NCBI RefSeq assembly: GCF_029893345.1
Contig: NZ_JARXVE010000015.1
Coordinates: forward strand, 1 to 64,000
From: Mycolicibacterium frederiksbergense
Lineage (GTDB): Bacteria > Actinomycetota > Actinomycetes > Mycobacteriales > Mycobacteriaceae
Direction: 5' to 3'
DNA length: 64,000 nt
Made by a program: the position numbers and the translations under genes
Part shown: piece after piece, positions 17,046 through 25,317 of the stretch
Layout: each line of letters begins with the position of its first letter
Numbering within the stretch: position 1 is the first letter of the stretch
The notes under the pieces: model-generated
The model's input: only the letters and a program-made list of their open reading frames with translations
Told to the model about the DNA's origin: nothing
The model's database searches: none

Positions 17046-19952
17046 TCAGGCCGTATCCGGGGCGGAATCGTCGGGACCGCCGGAATGCAGCAATTCTCGG
17101 ACGCTGGTGCGGGTTCCGTAGGGGCGCAGCATTTCACTGGCCGGCCGGGGACGCACGTTCATCGGCCACCAGAACCACCGGCCCAGCAGCGCCGCAATCG
17201 ACGGTGTCATGAACGACCGGACGATCAAGGTGTCGAACAGCAGGCCCATGCCGATGGTGGTACCGATCTGACCGAGCACGACGAGGTCGCTGAAGATGAA
17301 CGATGACATGGTGCCGGCGAACACCAGTCCGGCGGCCGTGACGACCCCGCCGGTGCCGGCCATCGCCCGGATGATGCCGGTGTTGAGTCCGGCCCCGATC
17401 TCTTCTTTGAATCGGGCTATCAGCAGCAGGTTGTAGTCGGCGCCCACCGCGAGCAGCAGGATCACCGCCAGGGCCAGCACGATCCAGTACAGCGGGGTAT
17501 CGAAGATGTACTGCCACACCAGGACCGACAGTCCGAACGACGCCCCCAAGGACAGTACGACGGTGCCGACGATGACGATCGCGGCGACCAGGCTCCGGGT
17601 GATGAACATCATGATGAGCAGGATCAGGCTCAGTGCGGCCAGCGCGGCGATCAGCAGGTCGTACTTGGAGCCGTCCTGAATGTCCTTGTAGGCGGCCGCG
17701 GTTCCGGCAACGTAGATCTTGGCGTCGGACAGGGGGGTGGCCTTGATCGCGTCGAACGCGGAGTTCCTGATGCCGTCGATATGCGAAATGCCTTCGGCGG
17801 ACGCGGGAATCCCCTCGTGGGTGATGATCATCCGGGCCGCCTTGCCGTCCGGTGAGAGGAACAACTTCAGGCCGCGCTTGAAGTCGGGGTTGTCGAAGGC
17901 TTCCGGGGGCAGGTAGAAGGAGTCGTCGTTCTTGGCGGCGTCGAAGGCCTGTCCCATAGCGGTCGCGTTGCGCAACGCCTCCTCGCTTTGCGAGTTGATG
18001 CCAGTGGTGGTGGCGTAATTGGACAGCGTGAGGTCGCGGTTTCGCTCCTGGATCGCGATCTGGGGCGGCAGCAATGCCACCAGCTGCGGCTGCAGCGCGT
18101 CCAGTTTGTCCAGACTTGCCGTGATGTTCTCGAATTGATCGGTCAGCTGGGATACCCCGTCCAACGCGTCGTACACCGATCGCAAAGCGGCGCAGATCGG
18201 AATGTCGAAGCAGTGCGGTTCCCAATAGAAGTAGTTGCGCAGCGGCCGGAAGAAGTCATCGAAGTTCGCGATCTTGTCGCGCAGATCTTTCACCACCGCA
18301 ACGGTGTCGTGAAACGCCTGGGTCTGTTCGTGGGTGGCGGCGGCGCTCTGCTGCTGCAATGCCAACTGCTGTTTGAGGACGTTGATGGTGTTGCTGAGGT
18401 CGTTGGCCTGTCTCAGCAGATCCGCGCCCCGGTCCTTCTGGTAGCTGAGATTCATGATCTGGCTGGCACTCTGTGCGCTGATTTGAAACGGTATGGAGCT
18501 GTGGGTGATTGGCGTGCCCAGCGGCCGGGTGATGGATTGCACCAGCGAGATCCCGGGGGTGTGCAACACGCTCTTGGCGATGCGTTCCAGGACGAGCATG
18601 TCCGCCGGGTTTCGCATGTCGTGATCGGTCTCGACCATCAGCAGTTCGGGGTTGAGTCGAGCTTCGGAGAAGTGCCGCTCGGCGGCGGTATAGCCGACGT
18701 TGGCGGGCGCCGAAGCGGGTAGAAAGGGCCGGGCGTCATAGCTGGTCTTGTATCCCGGCAACGCGAGCAGGCCGATCAGCGCGATCGCGCATGAGACCAC
18801 CAGGATCGGGCCGGGCCACCGCACGATGGCGGTTCCGGTACGCCGCCAACGGGTTTCGCGCGCCTTGCGTTTCGGCTCCAGCAGCCCGATGCGGCTGCTG
18901 AGCAGCAGCACGGCGGGTCCCAGGGTGAGCGCGGCCGACAGTGTCACCAGGACGCCGAGGGCGGCCGGGATGCCCAAGGTCTGGAAATAGGGCAGCCGGG
19001 TGAAGCTCAGACACGCCACCGCCCCGGAGATGGTCAGCCCCGAGCCGATGATGACATGCACGGTGCCACGAAACATGTCGTGGTAGGCCGCTATTCGATT
19101 CATCCCTTTGGTACGGGCTTCGTGATAGCGGCCGACGATGAAGATCGCGTAGTCGGTGCCGGCGGCGATGGCCAGCAGCGTCAGCAGATTCGTCGAATAG
19201 GTGGACAGCCCGATCACGCCCTCGTTCGCCAGCACCGAGACGACGCCGCGCGCGGCGGCCAGCTCGACCAGAACCATGGTGAGCACGATCAACGTGGTGA
19301 CCAGGGATCGGTAGACGGTGAGCAGCATCAACCCGATGACCACGAAGGTGATGACGGTGACCTTTCGCGTGCCCGCGCTACCCACCTCGAAGTTGTCGGT
19401 GATCAGCGGCGCGGCGCCGGTGACGTAGGCCTTGACCCCGGGCGGAGGCGGAATGCTCGCCACGATTTCGCGGATGGCGTCGACGGACTGGTTGGACAAC
19501 GCCTCGCCCTGGTTGCCGGCCAGGTACACCTGCACCAAAGCGGCCTTGCCGTCCTTGCTTTGGGATCCGCCGGCGGTCAGCGGGTCTCCCCAGAAGTCCT
19601 GAATGTGCTCAACGTGCTTGGTGTCTTGCGCCAAGCGCTTCACCAGGATGTCGTAGAAGTGGTGAGCGTCGGCGCCCAGGGGCTGCTCGCCTTCGAGCAC
19701 GATCATCGCCGCGCTGTCGGAATCGAACTCGCCGAAGACCTTTCCGATGTGTCGCATCGCCTGAATCGACGGTGAGTCAAGAGCGTTGAGCGACACCGAA
19801 TGTTCCGCGCCGACGACTTCCAATTGGGGAGCGAGGATGTTGCTCAGGGCGGCGATGGCGATCCACATCAGCAGGATGGGCACAGCGAGTCGATGGATGA
19901 GACGCGCCGGCAGAGAACCTTCGACCGGACTCTGCCCGGGATGCTCGCTCAT
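17046..19952 (-). CDS. MmpL-family RND transporter
   Basis: 968-residue inner-membrane RND transporter with two six-segment halves and two periplasmic porter regions. The proton-relay Asp-Tyr pairs are visible as Asp267-Tyr268 (GTDYAIF) and Asp839-Tyr840 (GADYNLL). The second periplasmic loop is long and helical (coiled-coil-like, about residues 500-600), as in MmpL4/5-type proteins. These export lipids, siderophores or drugs to the periplasm with an MmpS partner. Its start overlaps the mmpS stop by four bases (ATGA), so the two are translationally coupled. The divergent tetR gene is probably the local regulator. Cargo unknown. Confidence 0.93.
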   Translation of the reverse strand: MSEHPGQSPVEGSLPARLIHRLAVPILLMWIAIAALSNILAPQLEVVGAEHSVSLNALDSPSIQAMRHIGKVFGEFDSDSAAMIVLEGEQPLGADAHHFYDILVKRLAQDTKHVEHIQDFWGDPLTAGGSQSKDGKAALVQVYLAGNQGEALSNQSVDAIREIVASIPPPPGVKAYVTGAAPLITDNFEVGSAGTRKVTVITFVVIGLMLLTVYRSLVTTLIVLTMVLVELAAARGVVSVLANEGVIGLSTYSTNLLTLLAIAAGTDYAIFIVGRYHEARTKGMNRIAAYHDMFRGTVHVIIGSGLTISGAVACLSFTRLPYFQTLGIPAALGVLVTLSAALTLGPAVLLLSSRIGLLEPKRKARETRWRRTGTAIVRWPGPILVVSCAIALIGLLALPGYKTSYDARPFLPASAPANVGYTAAERHFSEARLNPELLMVETDHDMRNPADMLVLERIAKSVLHTPGISLVQSITRPLGTPITHSSIPFQISAQSASQIMNLSYQKDRGADLLRQANDLSNTINVLKQQLALQQQSAAATHEQTQAFHDTVAVVKDLRDKIANFDDFFRPLRNYFYWEPHCFDIPICAALRSVYDALDGVSQLTDQFENITASLDKLDALQPQLVALLPPQIAIQERNRDLTLSNYATTTGINSQSEEALRNATAMGQAFDAAKNDDSFYLPPEAFDNPDFKRGLKLFLSPDGKAARMIITHEGIPASAEGISHIDGIRNSAFDAIKATPLSDAKIYVAGTAAAYKDIQDGSKYDLLIAALAALSLILLIMMFITRSLVAAIVIVGTVVLSLGASFGLSVLVWQYIFDTPLYWIVLALAVILLLAVGADYNLLLIARFKEEIGAGLNTGIIRAMAGTGGVVTAAGLVFAGTMSSFIFSDLVVLGQIGTTIGMGLLFDTLIVRSFMTPSIAALLGRWFWWPMNVRPRPASEMLRPYGTRTSVRELLHSGGPDDSAPDTA

Positions 19953-20395
19953 GCGGACTTGTCCAAGCAGGCGATGTATCCGTTCACATTGTCGGATGTC
20001 CTTTCGTCCTTGACCACATCGTTGACGGTGATGCGGCAGCTGATGGTGCTGCCGTCTCCCTGGGCGCGCAGGTCGGCGAACATCGTCGGCTCATCGGTGA
20101 TCAAGGTCCGCGACCACGGCAGGATGGCGTCGTCGACGCGCTGCGGTTGGGCGTTTTGGTCCAGGTAGTTGATGGTGGCCACGGATCCGGGGGTGCCGAA
20201 AACCTCGAAGAGGACGCGTTTGGGATTGAAGCCGGTGTTCTCCAGAGCGTCGGCGCCGGGCCTCGACAGCACGTTGTGGGAGCCGAAGATGCCGTGCAAT
20301 CGATAGACACTGAACGAGACGATGGACAGCACTATCACCGTGACGACAATCGTCCACCACCGCTTCACCAGGCTGCTGACCGAAAAACCGCTCAC
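19949..20395 (-). CDS. MmpS-family accessory protein
   Basis: 148 residues with one N-terminal membrane anchor (about 12-30, WWTIVVTVIVLSIVSFSVY) and a periplasmic domain of the MmpS beta-sandwich type, including VLFEVFGTPGSVATINYLD and a C-terminal SCRITVNDVVKDE. It assembles with the MmpL encoded by the overlapping next gene. The GTG start has AAAGG a few bases upstream. The 156-base gap to the divergent tetR carries tandem ACGGT repeats likely to be operator sequence. Confidence 0.92.
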   Translation of the reverse strand: MSGFSVSSLVKRWWTIVVTVIVLSIVSFSVYRLHGIFGSHNVLSRPGADALENTGFNPKRVLFEVFGTPGSVATINYLDQNAQPQRVDDAILPWSRTLITDEPTMFADLRAQGDGSTISCRITVNDVVKDERTSDNVNGYIACLDKSA

Positions 20396-20471
20396 ACGAA
20401 AGCCTTTCGACGTCCGGTTGACGCGAACTGGCCTGCCGCGCCGTTAGCGCGCCTAAGTGGACCTGAACAGA

Positions 20472-20490
20472 ACGGTACGGTACGGTACGG
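20472..20490. promoter_or_regulatory. Tandem ACGGT repeats between mmpS and tetR
   Basis: ACGGTACGGTACGGTACGG is a run of 5-base units that also contains overlapping GTAC palindromes. It lies in the divergent gap, 77 bases upstream of mmpS and 62 bases upstream of tetR. It is a candidate operator for the adjacent TetR protein. No known consensus is matched. Confidence 0.4.
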
Positions 20491-20551
20491 GACTGCGCAA
20501 CAGATTCGCGGTGGACAGTTCGAATCGACCTCGAAAGCTCATGGGAGGCGC

Positions 20552-21163
20552 GTGTTTTCCGATACCACCAACGATGTGTCGACCTGCCTGCTCGAGTCAC
20601 GATGGACCGAGCGGGAGGTGGAACTGCTGGCGATCACGCTACAACTGCTGCAGCAGCACGGATATGACCGTCTGACCATGGAAGCCGTTGCGACTCAAGC
20701 GAAAGCCAGCAAGTCGACGATGTACCGGCGGTGGCCGTCGAAGGCCGACCTGGTGCTTGCCGCATTCATCGAGGGGACCCGGGTCACGGCCGTCCCGCCG
20801 GAAACCGGCTCGCTGCGCGGCGACCTGCTGGAGATCGGCGCGTCGGTGTGTCAGCACGTACGCGAACACGCGAGCACCCTGCGGGCGGTATTGAACGAGA
20901 TGTCGCACAACCCGGCTTTGACTGCGGCCATGCAGGACGAGTTCGTCCATCAGCGCAAGCTGGTGATGGATGAGGTGCTCGCCGAGGCGGTGTTCCGCGG
21001 GGAGATCGACGCCGCGGCGATCAACGATGAGATCTTCGATCTGCTACCGGGGTATCTGGTGTTCCGCTGCTTGGTCTCGGGGCGGCCGCCGAGCGAGGAG
21101 ACGGTTCGCGTGCTGGTGGACGACGTCTTGATGCCCAGCCTGACTGCGGACCGCAGCCGCTAG
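20552..21163 (+). CDS. TetR-family regulator divergent from mmpS-mmpL
   Basis: About 203 residues. The N-terminal HTH lies at about 30-65 (YDRLTMEAVATQAKASKSTMYRRWPSKADLV), followed by a ligand domain with the TetR_C-type block ending PGYLVFRCLVSGRPPSEETVRVLVDDVL. The GTG at 20552 follows GGGAGG with short spacing; a GTG at 20576 is the alternative. TetR genes divergent from mmpS-mmpL pairs are common in rapidly growing mycobacteria and often repress them, with induction by drugs. Its last four bases overlap the convergent membrane-protein gene. Confidence 0.85.
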   Translation: MFSDTTNDVSTCLLESRWTEREVELLAITLQLLQQHGYDRLTMEAVATQAKASKSTMYRRWPSKADLVLAAFIEGTRVTAVPPETGSLRGDLLEIGASVCQHVREHASTLRAVLNEMSHNPALTAAMQDEFVHQRKLVMDEVLAEAVFRGEIDAAAINDEIFDLLPGYLVFRCLVSGRPPSEETVRVLVDDVLMPSLTADRSR

Positions 21164-21807
21164 GCCGTCCGGCCGTCCGACCATCGTCCGGTTGCCGGTA
21201 ACACCGTAAACGCGATGGCGGCCACCGGAAGCGCCGGAAACGCGTAGACGACGGGATGCAGTTTCGCCCCGGCGATGAACAGGCTGCCGAAGATCAGCAG
21301 CCCGATGACCGCACCGACGACGACCAGTAGCCGGCCCATCCTGCGGCGCAGCAACATTGCGATCAGCCCGCCGATGGTTGCTGTCGCCGAGATCGCCGCC
21401 AGGAAGCCGATGGCAACGCAGAACAGCCGGTCGGTGCGCCACCAGCCGGCGATCAGGTCGGTGGCGATGACGCCGGTGGCCCAGCCGCTGAGGATGGCCA
21501 ACGCGGCCGCCGCGATGGCGGTGCGCGGATTGGTGTTCACCGAGCTGCGGGGGATGACCACCGGCCGGGCCTGGGGGATGTAGCTGGTGCCTGCCTCGTC
21601 GGGGACGCGTCGGATCAGGCTGGTCGCCGGTTCCGCGCTGCCGGCGGTGGGAATGGCACCGGTGGGGTGGCGCCGGATGATGCTGGTTTGGGATTCGTCG
21701 GTAACCGGTACCGGACGAGAGGCCGGCCCCTGCGGCTGCCGCCGAATGATGCGTGTGCGGTCGTCTTCGTCTGGGTGATCGGCTTCGAAATGACCAGCGT
21801 CGCTCAC
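21160..21807 (-). CDS. Membrane protein with N-terminal T-x-I-I-R-R repeats
   Basis: 215 residues of unknown function. The first 85 are cytoplasmic-type, acidic and Pro-rich, with a repeated motif: RTRIIRR (17-23), QTSIIRR (40-46), ATSLIRR (61-67) and a degenerate GTSYIPQ. Each repeat carries a Thr or Ser before two branched residues and two arginines. Four hydrophobic segments follow (about 97-115, 128-150, 158-178, 185-203). The GTG start directly follows the TGA of the M23 peptidase gene (TGAGTG), so the two are probably translationally coupled and may act together in the envelope. The repeats could be peptide-binding or kinase target sites; this is speculation. Confidence 0.7.
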   Translation of the reverse strand: MSDAGHFEADHPDEDDRTRIIRRQPQGPASRPVPVTDESQTSIIRRHPTGAIPTAGSAEPATSLIRRVPDEAGTSYIPQARPVVIPRSSVNTNPRTAIAAAALAILSGWATGVIATDLIAGWWRTDRLFCVAIGFLAAISATATIGGLIAMLLRRRMGRLLVVVGAVIGLLIFGSLFIAGAKLHPVVYAFPALPVAAIAFTVLPATGRWSDGRTA

Positions 21808-22869
21808 TCAGCCAACATAGCTGCCGAGGCTGAGGCCCCGCTTGGCCAGCCACGGCACCGGATCAATGCGGCTGGAGCCGTCGGGCAGCACCTCGAAGTG
21901 CAGGTGCGGGCCGGTGGAGTTACCCCGGTTGCCGACGGTGGCGATCTGGTCGCCGGCCATCACCCGGTCGCCCACGCTGACCAGCCAGGTGTTGATGTGG
22001 CCGTAGAGCGTGACGGTGCCGTCGGAGTGGCGGAGCTTGACCCAGGCGCCGTAACCGGCGGTCGGGCCCGCGGCGATGACCACGCCGTCGGAGACCGCCG
22101 AGATCGGGGTGCCGATCGGGCTCGCCAGGTCGATGCCCGCGTGCAGCACGCCCCAGCGGTAGCCGAAGTTCGAGGTCCACACGTAACCCTTGGTCGGCAT
22201 GACGAACAACGGTCGGGACAGCCGGGCCTCGCGTTCGGCGCGCTCCTGGGCGAAGGCAGCGGCCTTGGTGATCTCCTCGGCGTGCACCGCGGAGTCGGCG
22301 GTCGAGGAGACCGAGACGATCTGCATGCCGTCCACCGAGCCGGTGATCGCGGCGCCGTCGACGCGGGTGCCTTCGGAGGCGAGGATGGTGTCGTCGGCCT
22401 GGGTCTGGGTGCCCTGGCCCAACGAGTAGGCGCCGGCGGCGGTCGCGCCCGCAGCCATGGCGGCGATCATCAGACGGCTCTTGACGGCCCCGGCGGCCTC
22501 CTTGCGGTGCGAACCGCGCCGGCCGGCCATGTTGATCACGTCGGTGGCGGCGATGCCGTCGCTCACGTCGGTGTGGCTGTCCCGGTAGGCGTATCGGGAG
22601 CTGCGTCCATCACCGGCTTCGGGACGGAATCGGGAGGGCACGGCCAACCGGACCGGCACCAGATCGTCGGTGTCGTTTAGATCGTCGAGCTCGGGGGCAT
22701 AGATAACGCTGGATTCGCGGTCAGAACAGTCATCGAGTTCCTCGAAGGCGCTGAACGGGATGATGTCGGTGATTTCCGCGGCGTCCAGTTCGTCCGGTGT
22801 AAGGGTTCTGTGCTCGCGTGCGCTCGTCGGCACCCCGAGTGGAGCTGCGGACGAACGGTGCTGCGGCAA
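21808..22869 (-). CDS. Membrane-anchored M23-family peptidase (Rv0950c-like)
   Basis: About 353 residues. A long acidic cytoplasmic N-terminus is followed by one membrane span (about 131-150 from this start) and a short coiled segment, then an LytM/M23 domain. Zinc ligands HAGID (His and Asp) and the second His of HLHFEV, plus the catalytic GH of LYGHINTW, are intact, so it is predicted to be an active peptidoglycan endopeptidase. No ATG or GTG fits well; this TTG has AAGGA about nine bases upstream, while a TTG three codons earlier (22878) is too close to it. It is divergent from sucC. Confidence 0.85.
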   Translation of the reverse strand: MPQHRSSAAPLGVPTSAREHRTLTPDELDAAEITDIIPFSAFEELDDCSDRESSVIYAPELDDLNDTDDLVPVRLAVPSRFRPEAGDGRSSRYAYRDSHTDVSDGIAATDVINMAGRRGSHRKEAAGAVKSRLMIAAMAAGATAAGAYSLGQGTQTQADDTILASEGTRVDGAAITGSVDGMQIVSVSSTADSAVHAEEITKAAAFAQERAEREARLSRPLFVMPTKGYVWTSNFGYRWGVLHAGIDLASPIGTPISAVSDGVVIAAGPTAGYGAWVKLRHSDGTVTLYGHINTWLVSVGDRVMAGDQIATVGNRGNSTGPHLHFEVLPDGSSRIDPVPWLAKRGLSLGSYVG

Positions 22870-22975
22870 GCTGGACAATCCTTATTCGTCGTGACCTGAA
22901 CGTTATCGGGACCACAGGCACGTTAACCAAATCCCAATGATCGTGGCAACTTATGTGGTCTATTCCCTAACGGAA

Positions 22976-22991
22976 TGTGACCCGTATCACC
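22976..22991. promoter_or_regulatory. CRP-like site between the M23 gene and sucC
   Basis: TGTGACCCGTATCACC matches the cAMP-receptor-protein consensus TGTGA-N6-TCACA at all but the last base. Beside it, ATTCCCTAACGGAAT (22962-22976) is a second inverted repeat with 5-base arms. The site lies 176 bases upstream of sucC and about 106 upstream of the M23 start. Mycobacterial CRP (Rv3676 type) uses such sites, so cAMP control of sucCD or of the peptidase gene is plausible but unproven. Confidence 0.5.
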
Positions 22992-23151
22992 CGGCGCGGG
23001 CGGTGAGATCTACCACATGACCCCTAGGCGATGCCTGGGTAGCACGGCGCGGTGGATACAGTGCCAAACGGGCCCGTCAGAGGTAGCGGACCGGGCAGCT
23101 TCGAAGCGCGCTCGAAGCCAAGCAGACAGACAACGCCTATCTAGGAAGCAC

Positions 23152-24315
23152 ATGGATCTCTTCGAATATCAGGCGAAAGAGCTGTTCGCCAAGCACAACG
23201 TACCGACGACCCCGGGCCGGGTGACCGACTCGGCCGAGGACGCCAAGGCGATCGCCACCGAAATCGGCAAGCCCGTGATGATCAAGGCTCAGGTCAAGGT
23301 CGGCGGCCGCGGTAAGGCCGGCGGCGTGAAGTACGCGGCCACTCCCGAGGACGCCCTGACCCACGCGCAGAACATCCTTGGTCTCGACATCAAGGGTCAC
23401 ATCGTCAAAAAGTTGCTGGTGGCCGAGGCGAGCGACATCGCCGAGGAGTACTACATCTCTTTCCTGCTCGATCGGGCCAACCGCACCTACCTGGCCATGT
23501 GCTCGGTTGAGGGCGGCATGGAGATCGAGGAAGTCGCCGCCACCAAGCCCGAGCGGCTGGCCAAGGTGCCCGTCGACGCCGTCAAGGGTGTCGACCTCGC
23601 GTTCGCCCGTTCGATCGCCGAGCAGGGCCACCTGCCCGCCGAGGTGCTCGACGCCGCCGCAGTGACGATCCAGAAGCTGTGGGAGGTGTTCGTCAAGGAG
23701 GACGCCACCCTGGTTGAGGTCAACCCGCTGGTGCGCACGCCCGACGATCAGATCCTGGCGTTGGACGGCAAGGTCACCCTGGACGCCAACGCCGACTTCC
23801 GCCAGCCCGGCCACGCCGAGTTCGAGGACAAGGACGCAACCGATCCCCTCGAGCTCAAGGCCAAGGAGAACGACCTCAACTACGTCAAGCTCGACGGCTC
23901 GGTCGGAATCATCGGTAACGGTGCCGGTCTCGTCATGTCGACACTGGACGTGGTCGCCTACGCCGGTGAGAACCACGGCGGCGTGAAGCCGGCCAACTTC
24001 CTCGACATCGGTGGCGGCGCATCGGCTGCCGTGATGGCCGCGGGTCTGGACGTCATCCTGAACGACAGCCAGGTCAAGAGCGTGTTCGTCAACGTGTTCG
24101 GCGGCATCACCGCCTGTGACGCGGTGGCCAACGGCATCGTGCAGGCGCTGCAGATCCTGGGAGACGAGGCCAACAAGCCGCTGGTCGTTCGCCTGGATGG
24201 CAACAACGTCGAAGAGGGCCGTCGCATCCTGGCCGAGGCCAACCACCCCCTGGTGATCCAGGCCGAGACCATGGACGCCGGCGCCGACAAGGCCGCCGAG
24301 CTGGCCAACAAGTAA
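23152..24315 (+). CDS. sucC: Succinyl-CoA synthetase, ADP-forming, beta subunit
   Basis: 387-residue beta chain with an N-terminal ATP-grasp fold (MDLFEYQAKELFAKHNVPTT) and a C-terminal CoA-ligase domain (NFLDIGGGAS, NVFGGITACDAVA). With SucD it interconverts succinyl-CoA and succinate in the TCA cycle with ATP formation. AGGAAG lies before the ATG; an open extension upstream carries no conserved residues. sucD follows after 12 bases. A CRP-like site lies in the upstream gap. Corresponds to Rv0951. Confidence 0.97.
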   Translation: MDLFEYQAKELFAKHNVPTTPGRVTDSAEDAKAIATEIGKPVMIKAQVKVGGRGKAGGVKYAATPEDALTHAQNILGLDIKGHIVKKLLVAEASDIAEEYYISFLLDRANRTYLAMCSVEGGMEIEEVAATKPERLAKVPVDAVKGVDLAFARSIAEQGHLPAEVLDAAAVTIQKLWEVFVKEDATLVEVNPLVRTPDDQILALDGKVTLDANADFRQPGHAEFEDKDATDPLELKAKENDLNYVKLDGSVGIIGNGAGLVMSTLDVVAYAGENHGGVKPANFLDIGGGASAAVMAAGLDVILNDSQVKSVFVNVFGGITACDAVANGIVQALQILGDEANKPLVVRLDGNNVEEGRRILAEANHPLVIQAETMDAGADKAAELANK

Positions 24316-24327
24316 GGGACTCTTGAT

Positions 24328-25230
24328 ATGTCGATTTTTCTGAACCAGGACAGCAAGGTCATCGTCCAGGGCATCACCGGTGGCGAGGGCACCAAGCACA
24401 CCGCGCTGATGCTCAAGTCCGGCACCCAGGTGGTCGGTGGCGTCAACGCCCGCAAGGCCGGAACCACCGTGTCCCACGTCGATAAAGAGGGCAATGACGT
24501 CGAGCTGCCGGTGTTCGCATCGGTCGCCGAGGCCATGAAGGAGACCGGCGCCGACGTGTCGATCGCCTTCGTTCCGCCGGCCTTCTCCAAGGACGCCATC
24601 ATCGAGGCGATCGACGCCGAGATCCCGCTGCTGGTTGTCATCACCGAGGGAATCCCGGTGCAGGACAGCGCTTATGCGTGGGCCTACAACGTCGACAAGG
24701 GTGAGAAGACCCGGATCATCGGCCCCAACTGCCCGGGCATCATCACCCCCGGCGAGTCGCTGGTCGGCATCACGCCGAACAACATCACCGGCAAGGGCCC
24801 GATCGGCCTGGTGTCGAAGTCGGGCACCCTGACCTACCAGATGATGTACGAGCTGCGCGATCTCGGTTTCTCGACCGCGATCGGCATCGGTGGCGACCCG
24901 GTCATCGGCACCACCCACATCGACGCCATCGAGGCGTTCGAGAAGGATCCCGAGACCAAGATCATCGTGATGATCGGTGAGATCGGCGGCGACGCCGAGG
25001 AGCGTGCGGCCGATTACATCAAGGCCAATGTCTCCAAGCCGGTCGTCGGCTACGTCGCGGGCTTCACCGCTCCGGAGGGCAAGACCATGGGCCACGCCGG
25101 CGCCATCGTGTCGGGCTCCTCGGGCACCGCCGCGGCCAAGAAGGAGGCCCTGGAGGCCGCCGGCGTCAAGGTCGGCAAGACGCCGTCGGAGACCGCCAAG
25201 CTGGCCCGCGAGCTCTTCGAGAGCCTGTAA
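24328..25230 (+). CDS. sucD: Succinyl-CoA synthetase alpha subunit
   Basis: 300-residue alpha chain. The N-terminal CoA-binding Rossmann domain contains VQGITGGEGTKHT, and the phospho-histidine is His256 in GHAGAIVSG. It forms the TCA-cycle enzyme with SucC. It is the second gene of the operon, and a strong hairpin terminator begins 38 bases after the stop. Corresponds to Rv0952. Confidence 0.97.
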   Translation: MSIFLNQDSKVIVQGITGGEGTKHTALMLKSGTQVVGGVNARKAGTTVSHVDKEGNDVELPVFASVAEAMKETGADVSIAFVPPAFSKDAIIEAIDAEIPLLVVITEGIPVQDSAYAWAYNVDKGEKTRIIGPNCPGIITPGESLVGITPNNITGKGPIGLVSKSGTLTYQMMYELRDLGFSTAIGIGGDPVIGTTHIDAIEAFEKDPETKIIVMIGEIGGDAEERAADYIKANVSKPVVGYVAGFTAPEGKTMGHAGAIVSGSSGTAAAKKEALEAAGVKVGKTPSETAKLARELFESL

Positions 25231-25267
25231 CCCTTTCTGCGCGAGCTTTTCTGCGCGAGCAGACGCG

Positions 25268-25301
25268 AAAGTGCCCCAAATCTTCGGATTTGGGGCACTT
25301 T
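25268..25301. terminator. Terminator between sucD and the S9 peptidase gene
   Basis: A perfect 15-base stem (AAAGTGCCCCAAATC with its complement) closed by a TTCG tetraloop. It reads AAA...TTT on both strands, so it can stop sucCD transcription and also the convergent peptidase gene that ends at 25318. Confidence 0.9.
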
Positions 25302-25317
25302 TGTGTCTGGTGGGCAG

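Noticed and set aside
22879..23151. Cyclic-di-AMP (ydaO-type) riboswitch before the M23 peptidase gene
   Set aside because: Such elements precede some mycobacterial wall-hydrolase genes, but the conserved core could not be found here.
23137..25095. Long minus-strand open frame across sucC-sucD
   Set aside because: sucC and sucD are certain on the plus strand; the antisense frame reads low-complexity Gly/Val/Leu/Asp and matches no family.
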